Of a stretch of DNA of 64,000 bases, positions 34,578 through 44,314 are shown in pieces. Made by a program: the position numbers and the translations under genes. The stretch covers positions 372,001 through 436,000 of the forward strand of contig NZ_CABJDN010000003.1 of assembly GCF_902364365.1 (NCBI RefSeq). The letters run 5' to 3'. Origin of the DNA: Bacteroides intestinalis (GTDB lineage Bacteria; Bacteroidota; Bacteroidia; Bacteroidales; Bacteroidaceae). A model generated the notes under the pieces. That model saw nothing but the letters and a program-made list of their open reading frames with translations. It did no database searches and was not told the DNA's origin. Positions within the stretch are counted from its first letter, which is position 1; each line of letters begins with the position of its first letter.

Positions 34578-36734
34578 TCATTCTTCTGTCATAAACTTCC
34601 AGGTTACATTGGCAATGCTGTTCGGTTTCCCTTTTTCAGCTTTTGATATAACACCTTTCAGCTTGCCTTTCTTATCTCGTGTCACAATGATATCACGCCA
34701 GGAATAGGCGCCATTCTCATAATCGAATGTTTCACCGTCATCATCATACAGCCGGTAAGCACCATCCGCTTTTCCATAATGACGAATTTCCAGATTCACC
34801 TTCTCGCCTGCTTTCGGTGCATGCAGACGAGCCTCCATAAATGGCAGGATAGCCCCATCCTTTACATATACCGGAATACGGTCCAAGCCCGGTGTAACAG
34901 TAATCTTCTCGCCATTACCCACATATTTCCCCGTATAGAAATCGTACCAGTCTCCCTTAGGCAATACCACTGTACGCTCTTTCTGGCCCTTGAACATAGG
35001 AGCTACCAACAGATATTCACCAGCCATATACTGATCCTTAATTTCCTTGGAAACCGCTTCCAGATAAGGATTCTCTTCCAGATTTGCATCCGACAGTTTC
35101 GCTGTAGTTCCTTGTTCAGGATTGAAACCCGCTTCCAGATTCATGGCACGGAATGGAGGAATACCATCGAAATGATAACGTGCAAATTCACTATACCAGT
35201 ATGGCATCATCTGCATACGCAGCATTGCATACTCTTTTATCTGATTCTCTACTTCGGGGAATGTCCAGGGCTTCGTACCGCTTGCCCAAGCATTAATCAT
35301 TGCCATCGGTGAAAATACTACAGACTGGAAACGGCGTAACCAGTCTTCCGATGAACTGGAACTACGTACTTCCGGAGTCCACAATACACCACTAAATCCA
35401 GAGTTAATCAGAGCGGTAATGAAGTCCTGATGACTGTAATAATCATTATAAATCACATAAGGGAAGGAAGCAGCACCGGCATTTGATGCACGAACCAATC
35501 CGAAGGTACGTTGATTACGCTTCTTGTATAATTCCGCAGTAGTGCGTTGCACCCACAAGCCATAAGTCTGACGCATCTGTTCGGCAGCAATTCCACTGGG
35601 GAAAGTAGCCACATCCGGCCAGACATAACGGTCGTATCCATCCACTTCATCCACTTTATAACCGCTGACACCGATATTCACGTGTTCTTGCTCCAGCTTA
35701 TCCATCCAAATTTTACGGGCTTTCTCACCTGCCAAGTCGGGCACGATGCCACACCATACAGTGTGTGAGCCGCTTACCGGATACATATCCTTATATATCT
35801 TTGAATCGGGAGATACGTATGGGTTTGTCCATAAGTTGATGCGTACTCCTTTAGCCAACATATCTTTCACAAAGCCGGCGGGATCCGGATAGCGGGTAGC
35901 ATCCCACTCAAAGGTACAAGGATACGCTTTGCTTTGCCAACCCGGTTCCAGTCCGATGAAGTCCAACGGGAAACCACGTTGTTCAAATTCATCCGCTTCG
36001 TTCTTCACGTCTTCGGCTGTATAGAGCTTCTTTGTACGTTGCGTAAAACCCAGCCCCCAACGCGGAGGCAATGTACCTCCTCCACAGAGCAGGTTATAAC
36101 GACGGACAACATCCATAGGAGTAGGCCCGGCGAACAGATAAATTTCAGCACCCGGAGCAGGAACCAAGATCGAAACGGCATCCGAATAAGGAGCCGATGT
36201 CCAGGTCTTATCCAGATTACGGTCTTTAGCCACCGGAGCATTCGGACTGTCCTTACGTGCGCCGCTACCTGCATATACTGTCAGATAACGTGCCGAATTA
36301 ATCAGTACTCCATAACCGGAACTGGAAATATAAAAAGGGACAGGAGCATGTGTACGCCCATTATCACGTCCACCATAATGATCTACATGCAAGTTCAGGA
36401 TCTTGCCACGCTGGTGTACCGTCTGAAAGTTCAGTCCAAAGCCGTACAACTGTTCTTTGCGTTGCAAAGGAATGCGGAGACTTGTTTTACCATCTTGTAT
36501 GGAACCTACAATTTCGTTCGCCAATTCAGGCAATGTCACCTCCGGCAAGCGGGCAAAACCTTCCTTTTGTGGCGTGACACCGGCCACACCCAATAATGAA
36601 TATTCTTCAGGAGTGCCTACCACGCCTTTCCAGACGCCAGGCTCCACTTGCTGCCATGCAATCTGTGCTTTGGCAGGACATAGCATCAACAGGGCCATCG
36701 CCCCTACAATCAAAATTTTCTTCATTCTTTCCAT
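34578..36734 (-). CDS. GH31 family alpha-glycosidase
   Basis: A 718-residue secreted protein (signal peptide after MERMKKILIVGAMALLMLCPAKA; the ATG at 36725 is an alternative start). The N-terminal beta-sandwich (about 30-220) leads into a TIM barrel with the family run PPRWGLGFTQRTKKLY, EQRGFPLDFIGLEPGWQ and the nucleophile region GYKVDEVDGYD (Asp362), then a C-terminal beta domain. GH31 covers alpha-glucosidase, alpha-xylosidase, alpha-galactosidase and others. The nucleophile motif differs from the GFWxDMNE of typical alpha-glucosidases, so an alpha-galactosidase or alpha-xylosidase role is as likely. It lies 21 bases after GH97-A. Substrate cannot be fixed. Confidence 0.92.
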   Translation of the reverse strand: MERMKKILIVGAMALLMLCPAKAQIAWQQVEPGVWKGVVGTPEEYSLLGVAGVTPQKEGFARLPEVTLPELANEIVGSIQDGKTSLRIPLQRKEQLYGFGLNFQTVHQRGKILNLHVDHYGGRDNGRTHAPVPFYISSSGYGVLINSARYLTVYAGSGARKDSPNAPVAKDRNLDKTWTSAPYSDAVSILVPAPGAEIYLFAGPTPMDVVRRYNLLCGGGTLPPRWGLGFTQRTKKLYTAEDVKNEADEFEQRGFPLDFIGLEPGWQSKAYPCTFEWDATRYPDPAGFVKDMLAKGVRINLWTNPYVSPDSKIYKDMYPVSGSHTVWCGIVPDLAGEKARKIWMDKLEQEHVNIGVSGYKVDEVDGYDRYVWPDVATFPSGIAAEQMRQTYGLWVQRTTAELYKKRNQRTFGLVRASNAGAASFPYVIYNDYYSHQDFITALINSGFSGVLWTPEVRSSSSSEDWLRRFQSVVFSPMAMINAWASGTKPWTFPEVENQIKEYAMLRMQMMPYWYSEFARYHFDGIPPFRAMNLEAGFNPEQGTTAKLSDANLEENPYLEAVSKEIKDQYMAGEYLLVAPMFKGQKERTVVLPKGDWYDFYTGKYVGNGEKITVTPGLDRIPVYVKDGAILPFMEARLHAPKAGEKVNLEIRHYGKADGAYRLYDDDGETFDYENGAYSWRDIIVTRDKKGKLKGVISKAEKGKPNSIANVTWKFMTEE

Positions 36735-36755
36735 TTTGTTACAATAGCGTTATTA

Positions 36756-38699
36756 TCATCGAATCATACCGGCAAAGCCACCGTTCGGAAGAACTTTCAC
36801 TTTTACCGTCCCATTTGTATTTTCTACAGGCATGTAGTCAAAACTATCCTTATCTTTTCCATCTATAATCATAGTGAATGATTTACCTTCACATCCGGCA
36901 GGCAAGGTAAATTCTATTTCACGTTCTTCTTCCTTACCACTGATACCGCCAATATACCAAATATCACCGGAACGACGTGCCACAACAGCATAATCAGCCG
37001 GATAGCCAGCCAACAAGATGCTTTCGTCCCAGGCAGCAGGAACATCTTTCAGGAATTGTTTGGGTTGTTCCGGCAAGGAAAGATAAGACTCCGCTTTATC
37101 AGCAAAACATTGGAAACCGGATTCAAAGACTACTGCAAGAGCTAACTGATGCCCCATAGTTGTCTTACGTATAGCAGGTACCCCCTGGCGTACTTTATCA
37201 GAGAAAGTCACCGGGGTATAGTCCATAGAACCGACCACATTGCGTGTGAAAGGTACAGTAGCATTGTGTTTTGCTGCCTGGTCGCAACGTTCCTGACGCC
37301 CCAAAGTTTCCGCACCCCGGATAGCTTCCGTGGTCAGCATATTCGGATACGTACGTTCAAAACCACGGGGTAAAGTGGCACCATGAAGATCTACCAGCAA
37401 ATGATTATCTGCCGCATCTTTCAATAAAGCCGGATAAAGTTGGATGATGCGTTGTTTATCTGTATCAAAGAAATCGACCTTAATTCCTTTCACGCCAATT
37501 TCACTGATGCGTTGCATTTCCGCACGACGTAATTCCGGATCGCTCATCAGACGGTGCGTCGGTATAGAATCGCTGTCACGCCCTGCACCGGAATGGTACC
37601 ATAACCAGACACCTACTCCCTTTTGCTGTGCGTATTTCACAACATCTTCCATAGTACCACCATTGCCCATGCGTTGCCAGCCTGCATCAATCAGCATATA
37701 TTCCCAACCCATTTCAGCGCTAAGATCCACATATTTCAGCTGTGCTTTATAATCACGTGGAGTACCGCCATTAGACCACCAACTCCAGGAAGCGCGTCCT
37801 GCCTTTATCCAGGATTCATCATTCACTACAGATGCAGGATTCAGGTGTGAAATCATTTGTGTCTGGAATATGGTATTCAGATTGTCTCCTATGATAATGG
37901 CACGCCAGGGAGTGAACCACGGTAATTCCGATACCGGTTCTACTGCATCCGGTACAATTGGTTCATCCGGTTCCGGAAAGCGGATTTTATAGGCTTTACC
38001 TGTTCCGGCATTATCAATATGAGTAGCAGGATATGAGCCATCCAGGTGAGCTTCCGTTATCATCATCCAGACTCCGTTGGTGTTGAATAACATAGGGAAT
38101 GCCCAACCACGTCCATGTCCACATTCCGAACGGATATCTATTTCACTTTGGCAATATTGTTCATAACTCGGTTTGTGACGATCGTTCCAGTCATACGGAT
38201 GTATCCAAGCTTTTCCATTTACGGGTACGGCAAATTCCGTATGCTCGGCCTGGATAGTGTGCATTTGTCCATCCTCTCCGGGTAGTTCATAACGGAAAGC
38301 CACTCCATCATTATATATTCTCACAATCAAATTAAACTGTTTATCCTCTTTGGTACGGAAAGTAAAAGTCTGTTCGCGACACTCTTCCGTAGTATTCATT
38401 TTCTTACCGGATTTTAGCTGATAAGCATTAGAGATATCTTTCACAGCAGAAGCGGAAACAAATTGTGCGTTTTTTCCATACTCACAATTATCCATAACCA
38501 GCCCTAAAAGAGATTTCTCCATCGCCACTCCATCTTTATAAAAGACAGAGTAACTAAGATTTTCTTGTTTATTTTCCAAGACAAAACGGATGTTGCTGTC
38601 TTTAGATACTAACTCCCATGCATCAGGAGCTGTACAAGACGTCATTAATACTGCAAACAGCAATAATGCTGTATTCAATAGTTTTTTCATGGTATTCAT
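36756..38699 (-). CDS. GH97 glycoside hydrolase A, probable lipoprotein, retaining-type
   Basis: GH97 is best known from SusB; it contains inverting alpha-glucosidases and retaining alpha-galactosidases. Here the barrel carries GIKVDFFD, with Asp (residue 409 from the ATG at 38699) in the nucleophile position of the retaining alpha-galactosidase branch. A signal peptide with lipobox LMTSC suggests a lipoprotein. A GTG at 38714, only 3 bases after the preceding stop codon, could extend the protein by five residues; the ATG at 38690 is another option. The calcium-binding inverting-type Glu set of SusB is not apparent to me. It fits a role in alpha-galactose removal beside GH36. About 648 residues, normal for the family. 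Confidence 0.92.
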   Translation of the reverse strand: MNTMKKLLNTALLLFAVLMTSCTAPDAWELVSKDSNIRFVLENKQENLSYSVFYKDGVAMEKSLLGLVMDNCEYGKNAQFVSASAVKDISNAYQLKSGKKMNTTEECREQTFTFRTKEDKQFNLIVRIYNDGVAFRYELPGEDGQMHTIQAEHTEFAVPVNGKAWIHPYDWNDRHKPSYEQYCQSEIDIRSECGHGRGWAFPMLFNTNGVWMMITEAHLDGSYPATHIDNAGTGKAYKIRFPEPDEPIVPDAVEPVSELPWFTPWRAIIIGDNLNTIFQTQMISHLNPASVVNDESWIKAGRASWSWWSNGGTPRDYKAQLKYVDLSAEMGWEYMLIDAGWQRMGNGGTMEDVVKYAQQKGVGVWLWYHSGAGRDSDSIPTHRLMSDPELRRAEMQRISEIGVKGIKVDFFDTDKQRIIQLYPALLKDAADNHLLVDLHGATLPRGFERTYPNMLTTEAIRGAETLGRQERCDQAAKHNATVPFTRNVVGSMDYTPVTFSDKVRQGVPAIRKTTMGHQLALAVVFESGFQCFADKAESYLSLPEQPKQFLKDVPAAWDESILLAGYPADYAVVARRSGDIWYIGGISGKEEEREIEFTLPAGCEGKSFTMIIDGKDKDSFDYMPVENTNGTVKVKVLPNGGFAGMIR

Positions 38700-38717
38700 T
38701 TTTTGTATAGTCACTAA

Positions 38718-40625
38718 TTATTCCTGAGGGGTAAACATCACAATATATCCTCCACCCACACGCATATGCCCTGTAAGAGCATCCGTATTCCGACAAAACA
38801 CACGTTCCGTCTTGATAGAAGCCGCATCAGCAGGACGATCATTCAACACCATCCCTTCATACCAACCATCACCCAAAAATGACAAAGGGAATTGTAAGGA
38901 ACGCTCATTTTGCCCATTCAGAACTGCCAAAAACCATGTCTTACCACTTCTACGCGCAAATGCAGCAGTTTCACCAATCCGGCTGGACGGTAACACTACT
39001 GTTTCGTCCCAGGTTGCGGGTATCTGCTTCAGTAATTTTACTGCCGGATTATCCAGCATTGTTTTCGGATGCGAACCGAAGAATATGACAGAAGAATTAA
39101 AAACAAGGGCAGTAGCAATTTGATGTACCCACGAGGTTTCCAAACGGCGTTCTCCAAAAACAACAGGCGTATAATCTCCAGCTCCTGCTATCAAACGCGT
39201 AAAAGGCAACGTAGTATTATGTGTACTCCATTCATACTGGTTTTTACCATATTCCAGACCACGGATACCTTCACGACTCATTTCATTCGGCCACGTACGC
39301 ACCTCTCCTGCCGGCTTATTGCTTCCATGAATATTAAGCATCAGTTTATATTCTGCCGCTTCTTTCAAACATGCCTGATATAGGTCTATGAACTCTTTGG
39401 ATTCATGTGAAAAAGCATCCAGCTTCAAGCCAACAACTCCCAGACGATGACAACGCTCAAACAACTCTTTCCGCTTCTGCGGATCACGCATATCACGTCC
39501 GTGACGCCACAACCAGATCTTCACTCCGAACTGAGATGAATAGTCTACTAAATCTTTTAGCTGCTCATCCGTCCAACGATACCAGAAAGCATCTACCGTA
39601 TTATACTCAAATCCCAGTTCTCCTGCAAATTTAGAAAATTCTTTCATTCCCTCCACAGTTCGCGCTCCACCATCCAACCAGCACCACACGGAACGTCCCG
39701 GTTTTATCCAGTCTGTCTGTACTCCTTTAGGAAATAATCGTTCATCAGGTGCAGGAGCTAAATTGGTAATCAAATCCGAATTTACCAACTCATTCAAATC
39801 ATCGGCTATTATAATGGTACGCCAAGGAGTGGTAATCGTACCAGCAAGAATAGCCGGTTGTGACAATCGCCGTGCCTCCGCCAAACTATAATCATGAGCA
39901 AAAGGATATCCGGCTGGTTGTGCATGCCCTAATTTTGTTTCAAAACCATTCTTGCCATTTGCCTGCAAAGACATCCCTGCATAATTCATTAAAGCGGATT
40001 CCGTAATGCAAAGATATCCGGTCTTTCCAGGTAATTGGACCGTTACGGGAGGAGCCGCCCATTCTCCCTGCATAATCTCAGAGATTTCTTTCTTCTGGTG
40101 AATACCTTCATAATGACAGTACATATCATGATACCACACGATACTTCCCTTTGGCAATGTAAATATAGTGTGCTCATCGGGAACTCTCATCTCCCCTTGC
40201 TTCCCGGGAAGTATTATCCGAAAAGCAACACCATCATTATAAACTCTCGCCTCTATAGTAAAATTTATCTTTAAAATCGTATTCTGCAATTTGAAAGTCC
40301 GTCCATTACTCTTGTCCACAGCGAGAGAATGGCTTCCCCGAATAGGATATGTATTATCTGTCTTATAACTATCCGAAGATAATATATCCACAGAATTACA
40401 GAGTTCTGAACCATCGATAGTAAAACGTATGGGTGCCTCATCCAATACATTTACTCCATTCTTTTCTACTTCATAATAAAGCGACTTTTCCTTCAGTTTC
40501 AATGATAAAGAAACAGAACCATTCGGACTGGTAACAGGAAACAGTGTCTGTGTCTGAGCATTGGCAGAAACCAATACACAAATTCCAACTAACATTACAC
40601 TAATAGTTCTTCGCATATTCATCAT
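38718..40625 (-). CDS. GH97 glycoside hydrolase B
   Basis: A second GH97, 635 residues, clearly homologous to GH97-A but diverged. The signal peptide (MMNMRRTISVMLVGICVLVSANAQ) lacks a lipobox, so it is probably periplasmic. The nucleophile-position Asp is in GLKLDAFSH (Asp403), again the retaining branch. The N-terminal super-sandwich (about 30-270), barrel and C-terminal beta domain are all present. Its ATG overlaps the TGA of the GH28 gene (ATGA at 40622-40625), so translation is probably coupled. Two different GH97 genes side by side suggest two linkages or two positions on the same glycan. Confidence 0.92.
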   Translation of the reverse strand: MMNMRRTISVMLVGICVLVSANAQTQTLFPVTSPNGSVSLSLKLKEKSLYYEVEKNGVNVLDEAPIRFTIDGSELCNSVDILSSDSYKTDNTYPIRGSHSLAVDKSNGRTFKLQNTILKINFTIEARVYNDGVAFRIILPGKQGEMRVPDEHTIFTLPKGSIVWYHDMYCHYEGIHQKKEISEIMQGEWAAPPVTVQLPGKTGYLCITESALMNYAGMSLQANGKNGFETKLGHAQPAGYPFAHDYSLAEARRLSQPAILAGTITTPWRTIIIADDLNELVNSDLITNLAPAPDERLFPKGVQTDWIKPGRSVWCWLDGGARTVEGMKEFSKFAGELGFEYNTVDAFWYRWTDEQLKDLVDYSSQFGVKIWLWRHGRDMRDPQKRKELFERCHRLGVVGLKLDAFSHESKEFIDLYQACLKEAAEYKLMLNIHGSNKPAGEVRTWPNEMSREGIRGLEYGKNQYEWSTHNTTLPFTRLIAGAGDYTPVVFGERRLETSWVHQIATALVFNSSVIFFGSHPKTMLDNPAVKLLKQIPATWDETVVLPSSRIGETAAFARRSGKTWFLAVLNGQNERSLQFPLSFLGDGWYEGMVLNDRPADAASIKTERVFCRNTDALTGHMRVGGGYIVMFTPQE

Positions 40626-41995
40626 TTATATATTTGCATATCCCCATCTTCACAAATAATCTCAGGACGAGCATCGGGGTTCTTCAACTCAAACGTAACA
40701 TTCTTCAGCTTCAACCCTTTCACATGGCGTGCCCATACTCCGTATGCCGGAATCTTAGGACCGAAAGTCTTCACCTCCGGGTATTTATCGATAGCTTCAG
40801 GTACCTGAGACAAGGCATCCTCAGGAGTTCCTGTACCCAATAAACGAATATGAATGTTTTCCAAAGTCAGGTTTGTGATGTAATGTCCTGGAATACCTGT
40901 AATCAGAATGCCGGAAGGAGGCGTCAGTTGAGCCTTATCGGCAGCCACCGCTTTCACATTACGTATTGTTACATTTTCAAAGACGCCGATAGGCTGCTGG
41001 GTATCTTCCTGTTTACGGAATACACTCAGGCGGGCACCCAAACGAAATAGCATCGGCGTACGTACTTCATCCATCGTGATATCAGAGATTTCCACATTGC
41101 GCAAATGGGCTCCATCTACAGAGAACAGCTTAATACCTCCATTCTTGGTATCATAAATATGGCAATTACTAATCTTGATATTCTCAAATCCTGCCATAGA
41201 TTCTGTTCCCATCTTGATGCCTGCCTGATTACTTTTCAACTTCATATCTGTAACAATAATGTCATCACATCCCATTTTACTGGCAGTAGTCTTAAAACAA
41301 AGAGCATCGTCACCACTGACAATATCACAATTACTAATGCGTACATGCTGGCAACCATCAATATTAATACCGTCATTATGGGCTACTCCAAAGCTGCGGA
41401 TCGTCACATTATGGATATTCACATTACGGCATTGAAAATAGTGGGAAGTCCAGGCACCTGCATATTTTAAAGTAACCCCTTCCACACGTACCCCTTCACA
41501 GCGAACCCAGCGCAACAGGAAAGGGCGCAATCCCCAACGCTGTCCTTCCGGGCGGGTATCTACTTTTATATGCCGCTCTTTCAAAGCCGAACCTTGACCA
41601 TCGATAGCACCTTCACCCTCCAATGCCACATTTTTAGCATCCACCGCTACCAGCAATGCCCAACCGACATCAATACCCAGGCCTTCCGTAAAAGGATCAA
41701 GGTTATCGTAAGCTTTATAATCGGTAGTGCCCAGAATAAGGGCATCTTTCTCCAAATGCAAAGTTACATTATCTTTTAGCACGATGGTAGCAGACAAATA
41801 GGTTCCGGCAGGTACAAGCACCGTTCCACCACCTGCTTTATAACAAGCATCAATTGCCTTCTGAATGGCCGGTGAATCCATCTTTCTACCATTTCCCCGT
41901 GCACCGTACTTCTTCACATTGAATGTTTCAGCCTGCAAAGTGAATGGCAGAACAAATAACATCAACAACAGTAATAAATTCTTTTTCGTTTTCAT
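40622..41995 (-). CDS. GH28 family polygalacturonase-like enzyme
   Basis: A 457-residue secreted right-handed beta-helix (signal peptide MKTKKNLLLLLMLFVLPFTLQA). The N-terminus FNVKKYGARGNG is typical of pectin-active GH28 proteins. Catalytic-region words are NDGINID (207-213) and SGDDALCFKT (228-235, paired aspartates 229/230). The canonical GHG and RIK triplets are not obvious: the place is taken by NQAGIKMGTE (256-265). That suggests an exo-acting or altered-specificity member, such as a rhamnogalacturonan or xylogalacturonan hydrolase, and not a standard endo-polygalacturonase. It starts 20 bases after the DUF362-A gene and overlaps GH97-B. Confidence 0.88.
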   Translation of the reverse strand: MKTKKNLLLLLMLFVLPFTLQAETFNVKKYGARGNGRKMDSPAIQKAIDACYKAGGGTVLVPAGTYLSATIVLKDNVTLHLEKDALILGTTDYKAYDNLDPFTEGLGIDVGWALLVAVDAKNVALEGEGAIDGQGSALKERHIKVDTRPEGQRWGLRPFLLRWVRCEGVRVEGVTLKYAGAWTSHYFQCRNVNIHNVTIRSFGVAHNDGINIDGCQHVRISNCDIVSGDDALCFKTTASKMGCDDIIVTDMKLKSNQAGIKMGTESMAGFENIKISNCHIYDTKNGGIKLFSVDGAHLRNVEISDITMDEVRTPMLFRLGARLSVFRKQEDTQQPIGVFENVTIRNVKAVAADKAQLTPPSGILITGIPGHYITNLTLENIHIRLLGTGTPEDALSQVPEAIDKYPEVKTFGPKIPAYGVWARHVKGLKLKNVTFELKNPDARPEIICEDGDMQIYK

Positions 41996-42015
41996 GGTTA
42001 GTATTTATAAATTAA

Positions 42016-44226
42016 CTATTTAATTTCCTTTGCTATATTCACTGCATATATCTTATTACTGCGCCGTCCCGGATGTTCCAAACGCAGTTCATTGGTACCT
42101 TTTGCCAACACTATAGGAAAAACAAACTCTCCGCGCTTCTCACCCAATGTAGCCAAATAGCCGATATTCTCACTGATTTTCTCTCCATTAATATATAAGT
42201 AAGAAGGAACCGGATTGCCACCCGTATAAGATACTACTAAGTAATATTCACCTTTATGTGGAATATTTACTTTCCAACTCACACTTCCTTCAGAGCTACC
42301 TTTTTCACCTTTGAATTCTACCGAACCATCCTCATTCAAGAATGCAGAACCCTGCCTTTCCATATCTTTAGCCTGGCATATCCCTATATCCTCCAAACGA
42401 CGTACCACTACACGTTGCGAAGATGTTACTTTTTTATTTACCAAAACCTCCAGATTAAAAGCAGTCGTTTTAGAGATAGATAAAGGGATGATACCTTCTG
42501 CATCTTCCAAACGTTTTCCATTCAATCGTACTTCTTCTGCATGGGATGTTTTATAATGCAAGGCATTTTCATCTGCGTAGAAGTATTCTATTGCCGGACG
42601 CTTTTCATTCAATGGAACTCTGTATAATTCGATTCCTTTACCTGTGCCCAGATTACGGCTGTACATCCGGTGCGTTGGGTTATTCCAATGTTCATGTACG
42701 CCCAGGCTACCTTGTTCTTTTCCGATATAAGCTATCCCCGAAGGAGGATTGCCTATATTCGCCGCTTCATGAAGAAAGTTGTCGGCATTGGCACACAAAG
42801 GAAGTTCCGAATAAATAAAATCAAGTACCACTGATTCAATAGCAACCTGATCATTGGAAGCCAGGAAACTGGAAGTCCAACCGTTATTGAACGGGGGAAG
42901 TTGGAAACGTACCGCTTTTCCGTTATGTTTGGGATTTACGTACATAGCATCCACCAGATATACTAAGGTATTTCCACCTATACGTTCGTGAGCCATCAGA
43001 TCGACAATGCTATTATAAGTACCCATACCACGGAAAGAAGACCAATCACGAATAGAAAGATGCAAGGGCGGTACATTGCCTATTGAACCGAACTGATTCT
43101 TACCGGTAGCAGTTATAGCTGTCTGTCCGGCACTGTCCCGCCATTTATCGGTCGGTTCAGAGTGCCTTTTCATCAATGCCATGTTAATCATATAGTCGGC
43201 TTCATAAGCCGCACGTGCCAAACTTCGGGCACCGGCATCGGTAATCTCACTGGAATAACGAATTACATCGGGAACAAATCCCCCCCAATTCTGATAATTG
43301 ACATTTGGATAAACCGGATGTACATAATCGTAAACAGCCGAAATGCCCCGACGCTGTGCATCATATACCGTAATACAGTTCTGAGGAACCTTCATGATAT
43401 CTACCAATTGATGCAACAAAGAATACACAGACTGCGGAGTAGCATCAATGATATTAGTTCCACCATTGTCATTCAGATTGATTTTGACAACAATCTTCTC
43501 ACCTTTCTTATACTTTACTGCACCTTTACCCTTCTTATAATTAAAGGTTCTGAACAATTCATCCCATGCTTTATCAATCGTATTCTGGCGGGTCAGTGCA
43601 ATTATCACTCCCTCCATCATATCATCGACCCGTGTCTGACTGTTATTATCCGGATCCGAATAAAGTCCTCTTTTTCCATCCCAGACAGCAGCTTTCGGAT
43701 CATGTGCCCATGCCACCCGCCCCGGATGAATTCCTCTGGCTACTCCCATCGGAGTGTTGGGAGCGTCAATAGGCACAAAACGTCCCATATCAGTACCATT
43801 ATCTATCTGCTTACGAATAACCTGCCCCATCAGAGAATTATCCACAGACATTATATATAAGGTACCCGACAGTAATATACCAACTGCCAATACGGATAAG
43901 CCCATATAGAACCTACGGGAATGCCACAAAAGTTTGAAACGTTTCCACGTACTAAATCCAACCAATGTGCTACTGATAAAAGCTACAAAAGAAAAAGCGA
44001 TAGGAGCAGCGATTTGCTGACAGGGATATTCTATCCTCGAAGGTTTCGGCACAACACGTATCAGAAACCAAATCAAAGCAGCTAATCCGAACAGAGGAAA
44101 ACAAATCTTCAAAACAACATTTTTCTTGTTGATTCCAACAATCCGTCCACTCTTCGGACAAGTCTTAAAGAACCATTTTTTTATTTTTGTATTCATTTCA
44201 TTAGATATATAAGGATTATCTTTCAT
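42016..44226 (-). CDS. Membrane-anchored DUF362 protein A with C-terminal CBM-like domain
   Basis: A 736-residue protein. Membrane helices lie near residues 40-60, 73-93 and 105-125; the DUF362 region spans about 165-520 (EKIVVKINLNDNGG, ITVYDAQRRG, MINMALMKRHS, HWNNPTHRMYSRNLG). The C-terminal 200 residues resemble a carbohydrate-binding beta-sandwich (VSWKVNIPHKGEYYLVVSYTGG). DUF362 is of unknown function and often occurs with iron-sulfur proteins, but no ferredoxin motif is seen here. The start is uncertain: a TATTTTTG box at 44232-44239 would put the transcript start almost on the 44226 ATG, so the ATG at 44196 (MNTKIKKWFF) may be the real one. It is paralogous to 44315-45889. Confidence 0.85.
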   Translation of the reverse strand: MKDNPYISNEMNTKIKKWFFKTCPKSGRIVGINKKNVVLKICFPLFGLAALIWFLIRVVPKPSRIEYPCQQIAAPIAFSFVAFISSTLVGFSTWKRFKLLWHSRRFYMGLSVLAVGILLSGTLYIMSVDNSLMGQVIRKQIDNGTDMGRFVPIDAPNTPMGVARGIHPGRVAWAHDPKAAVWDGKRGLYSDPDNNSQTRVDDMMEGVIIALTRQNTIDKAWDELFRTFNYKKGKGAVKYKKGEKIVVKINLNDNGGTNIIDATPQSVYSLLHQLVDIMKVPQNCITVYDAQRRGISAVYDYVHPVYPNVNYQNWGGFVPDVIRYSSEITDAGARSLARAAYEADYMINMALMKRHSEPTDKWRDSAGQTAITATGKNQFGSIGNVPPLHLSIRDWSSFRGMGTYNSIVDLMAHERIGGNTLVYLVDAMYVNPKHNGKAVRFQLPPFNNGWTSSFLASNDQVAIESVVLDFIYSELPLCANADNFLHEAANIGNPPSGIAYIGKEQGSLGVHEHWNNPTHRMYSRNLGTGKGIELYRVPLNEKRPAIEYFYADENALHYKTSHAEEVRLNGKRLEDAEGIIPLSISKTTAFNLEVLVNKKVTSSQRVVVRRLEDIGICQAKDMERQGSAFLNEDGSVEFKGEKGSSEGSVSWKVNIPHKGEYYLVVSYTGGNPVPSYLYINGEKISENIGYLATLGEKRGEFVFPIVLAKGTNELRLEHPGRRSNKIYAVNIAKEIK

Positions 44227-44231
44227 GGTTA

Positions 44232-44239
44232 CAAAAATA
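44232..44239 (-). promoter_or_regulatory. Candidate internal -7 box before DUF362-A
   Basis: The minus strand reads TATTTTTG directly after the terminator at 44253-44296, which suggests a second promoter for the DUF362-A to six-hairpin run. No -33 TTTG is seen at the usual distance. Confidence 0.4.
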
Positions 44240-44252
44240 GGCAGATAAAAAA

Positions 44253-44296
44253 GAGACGATTATCAGTATTCCATCAAATACTTGAAAAATCGTCTC
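44253..44296 (-). terminator. Intrinsic terminator or attenuator between the two DUF362 genes
   Basis: Nine-base perfect arms GAGACGATT (44253-44261) and AATCGTCTC (44288-44296), with partial pairing inside, are followed on the minus strand by TTTTTTATC. It lies 18 bases past the DUF362-B stop and would end or reduce transcription coming from the PL6 promoter. Confidence 0.7.
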
Positions 44297-44314
44297 AACC
44301 AAGCAGACAGTATC

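Noticed and set aside
35934..36596. 220-residue plus-strand open frame opposite GH31
   Set aside because: Composition is that of a reverse-complement shadow; GH31 on the other strand is certain. The same holds for 43162-43860 opposite DUF362-A.
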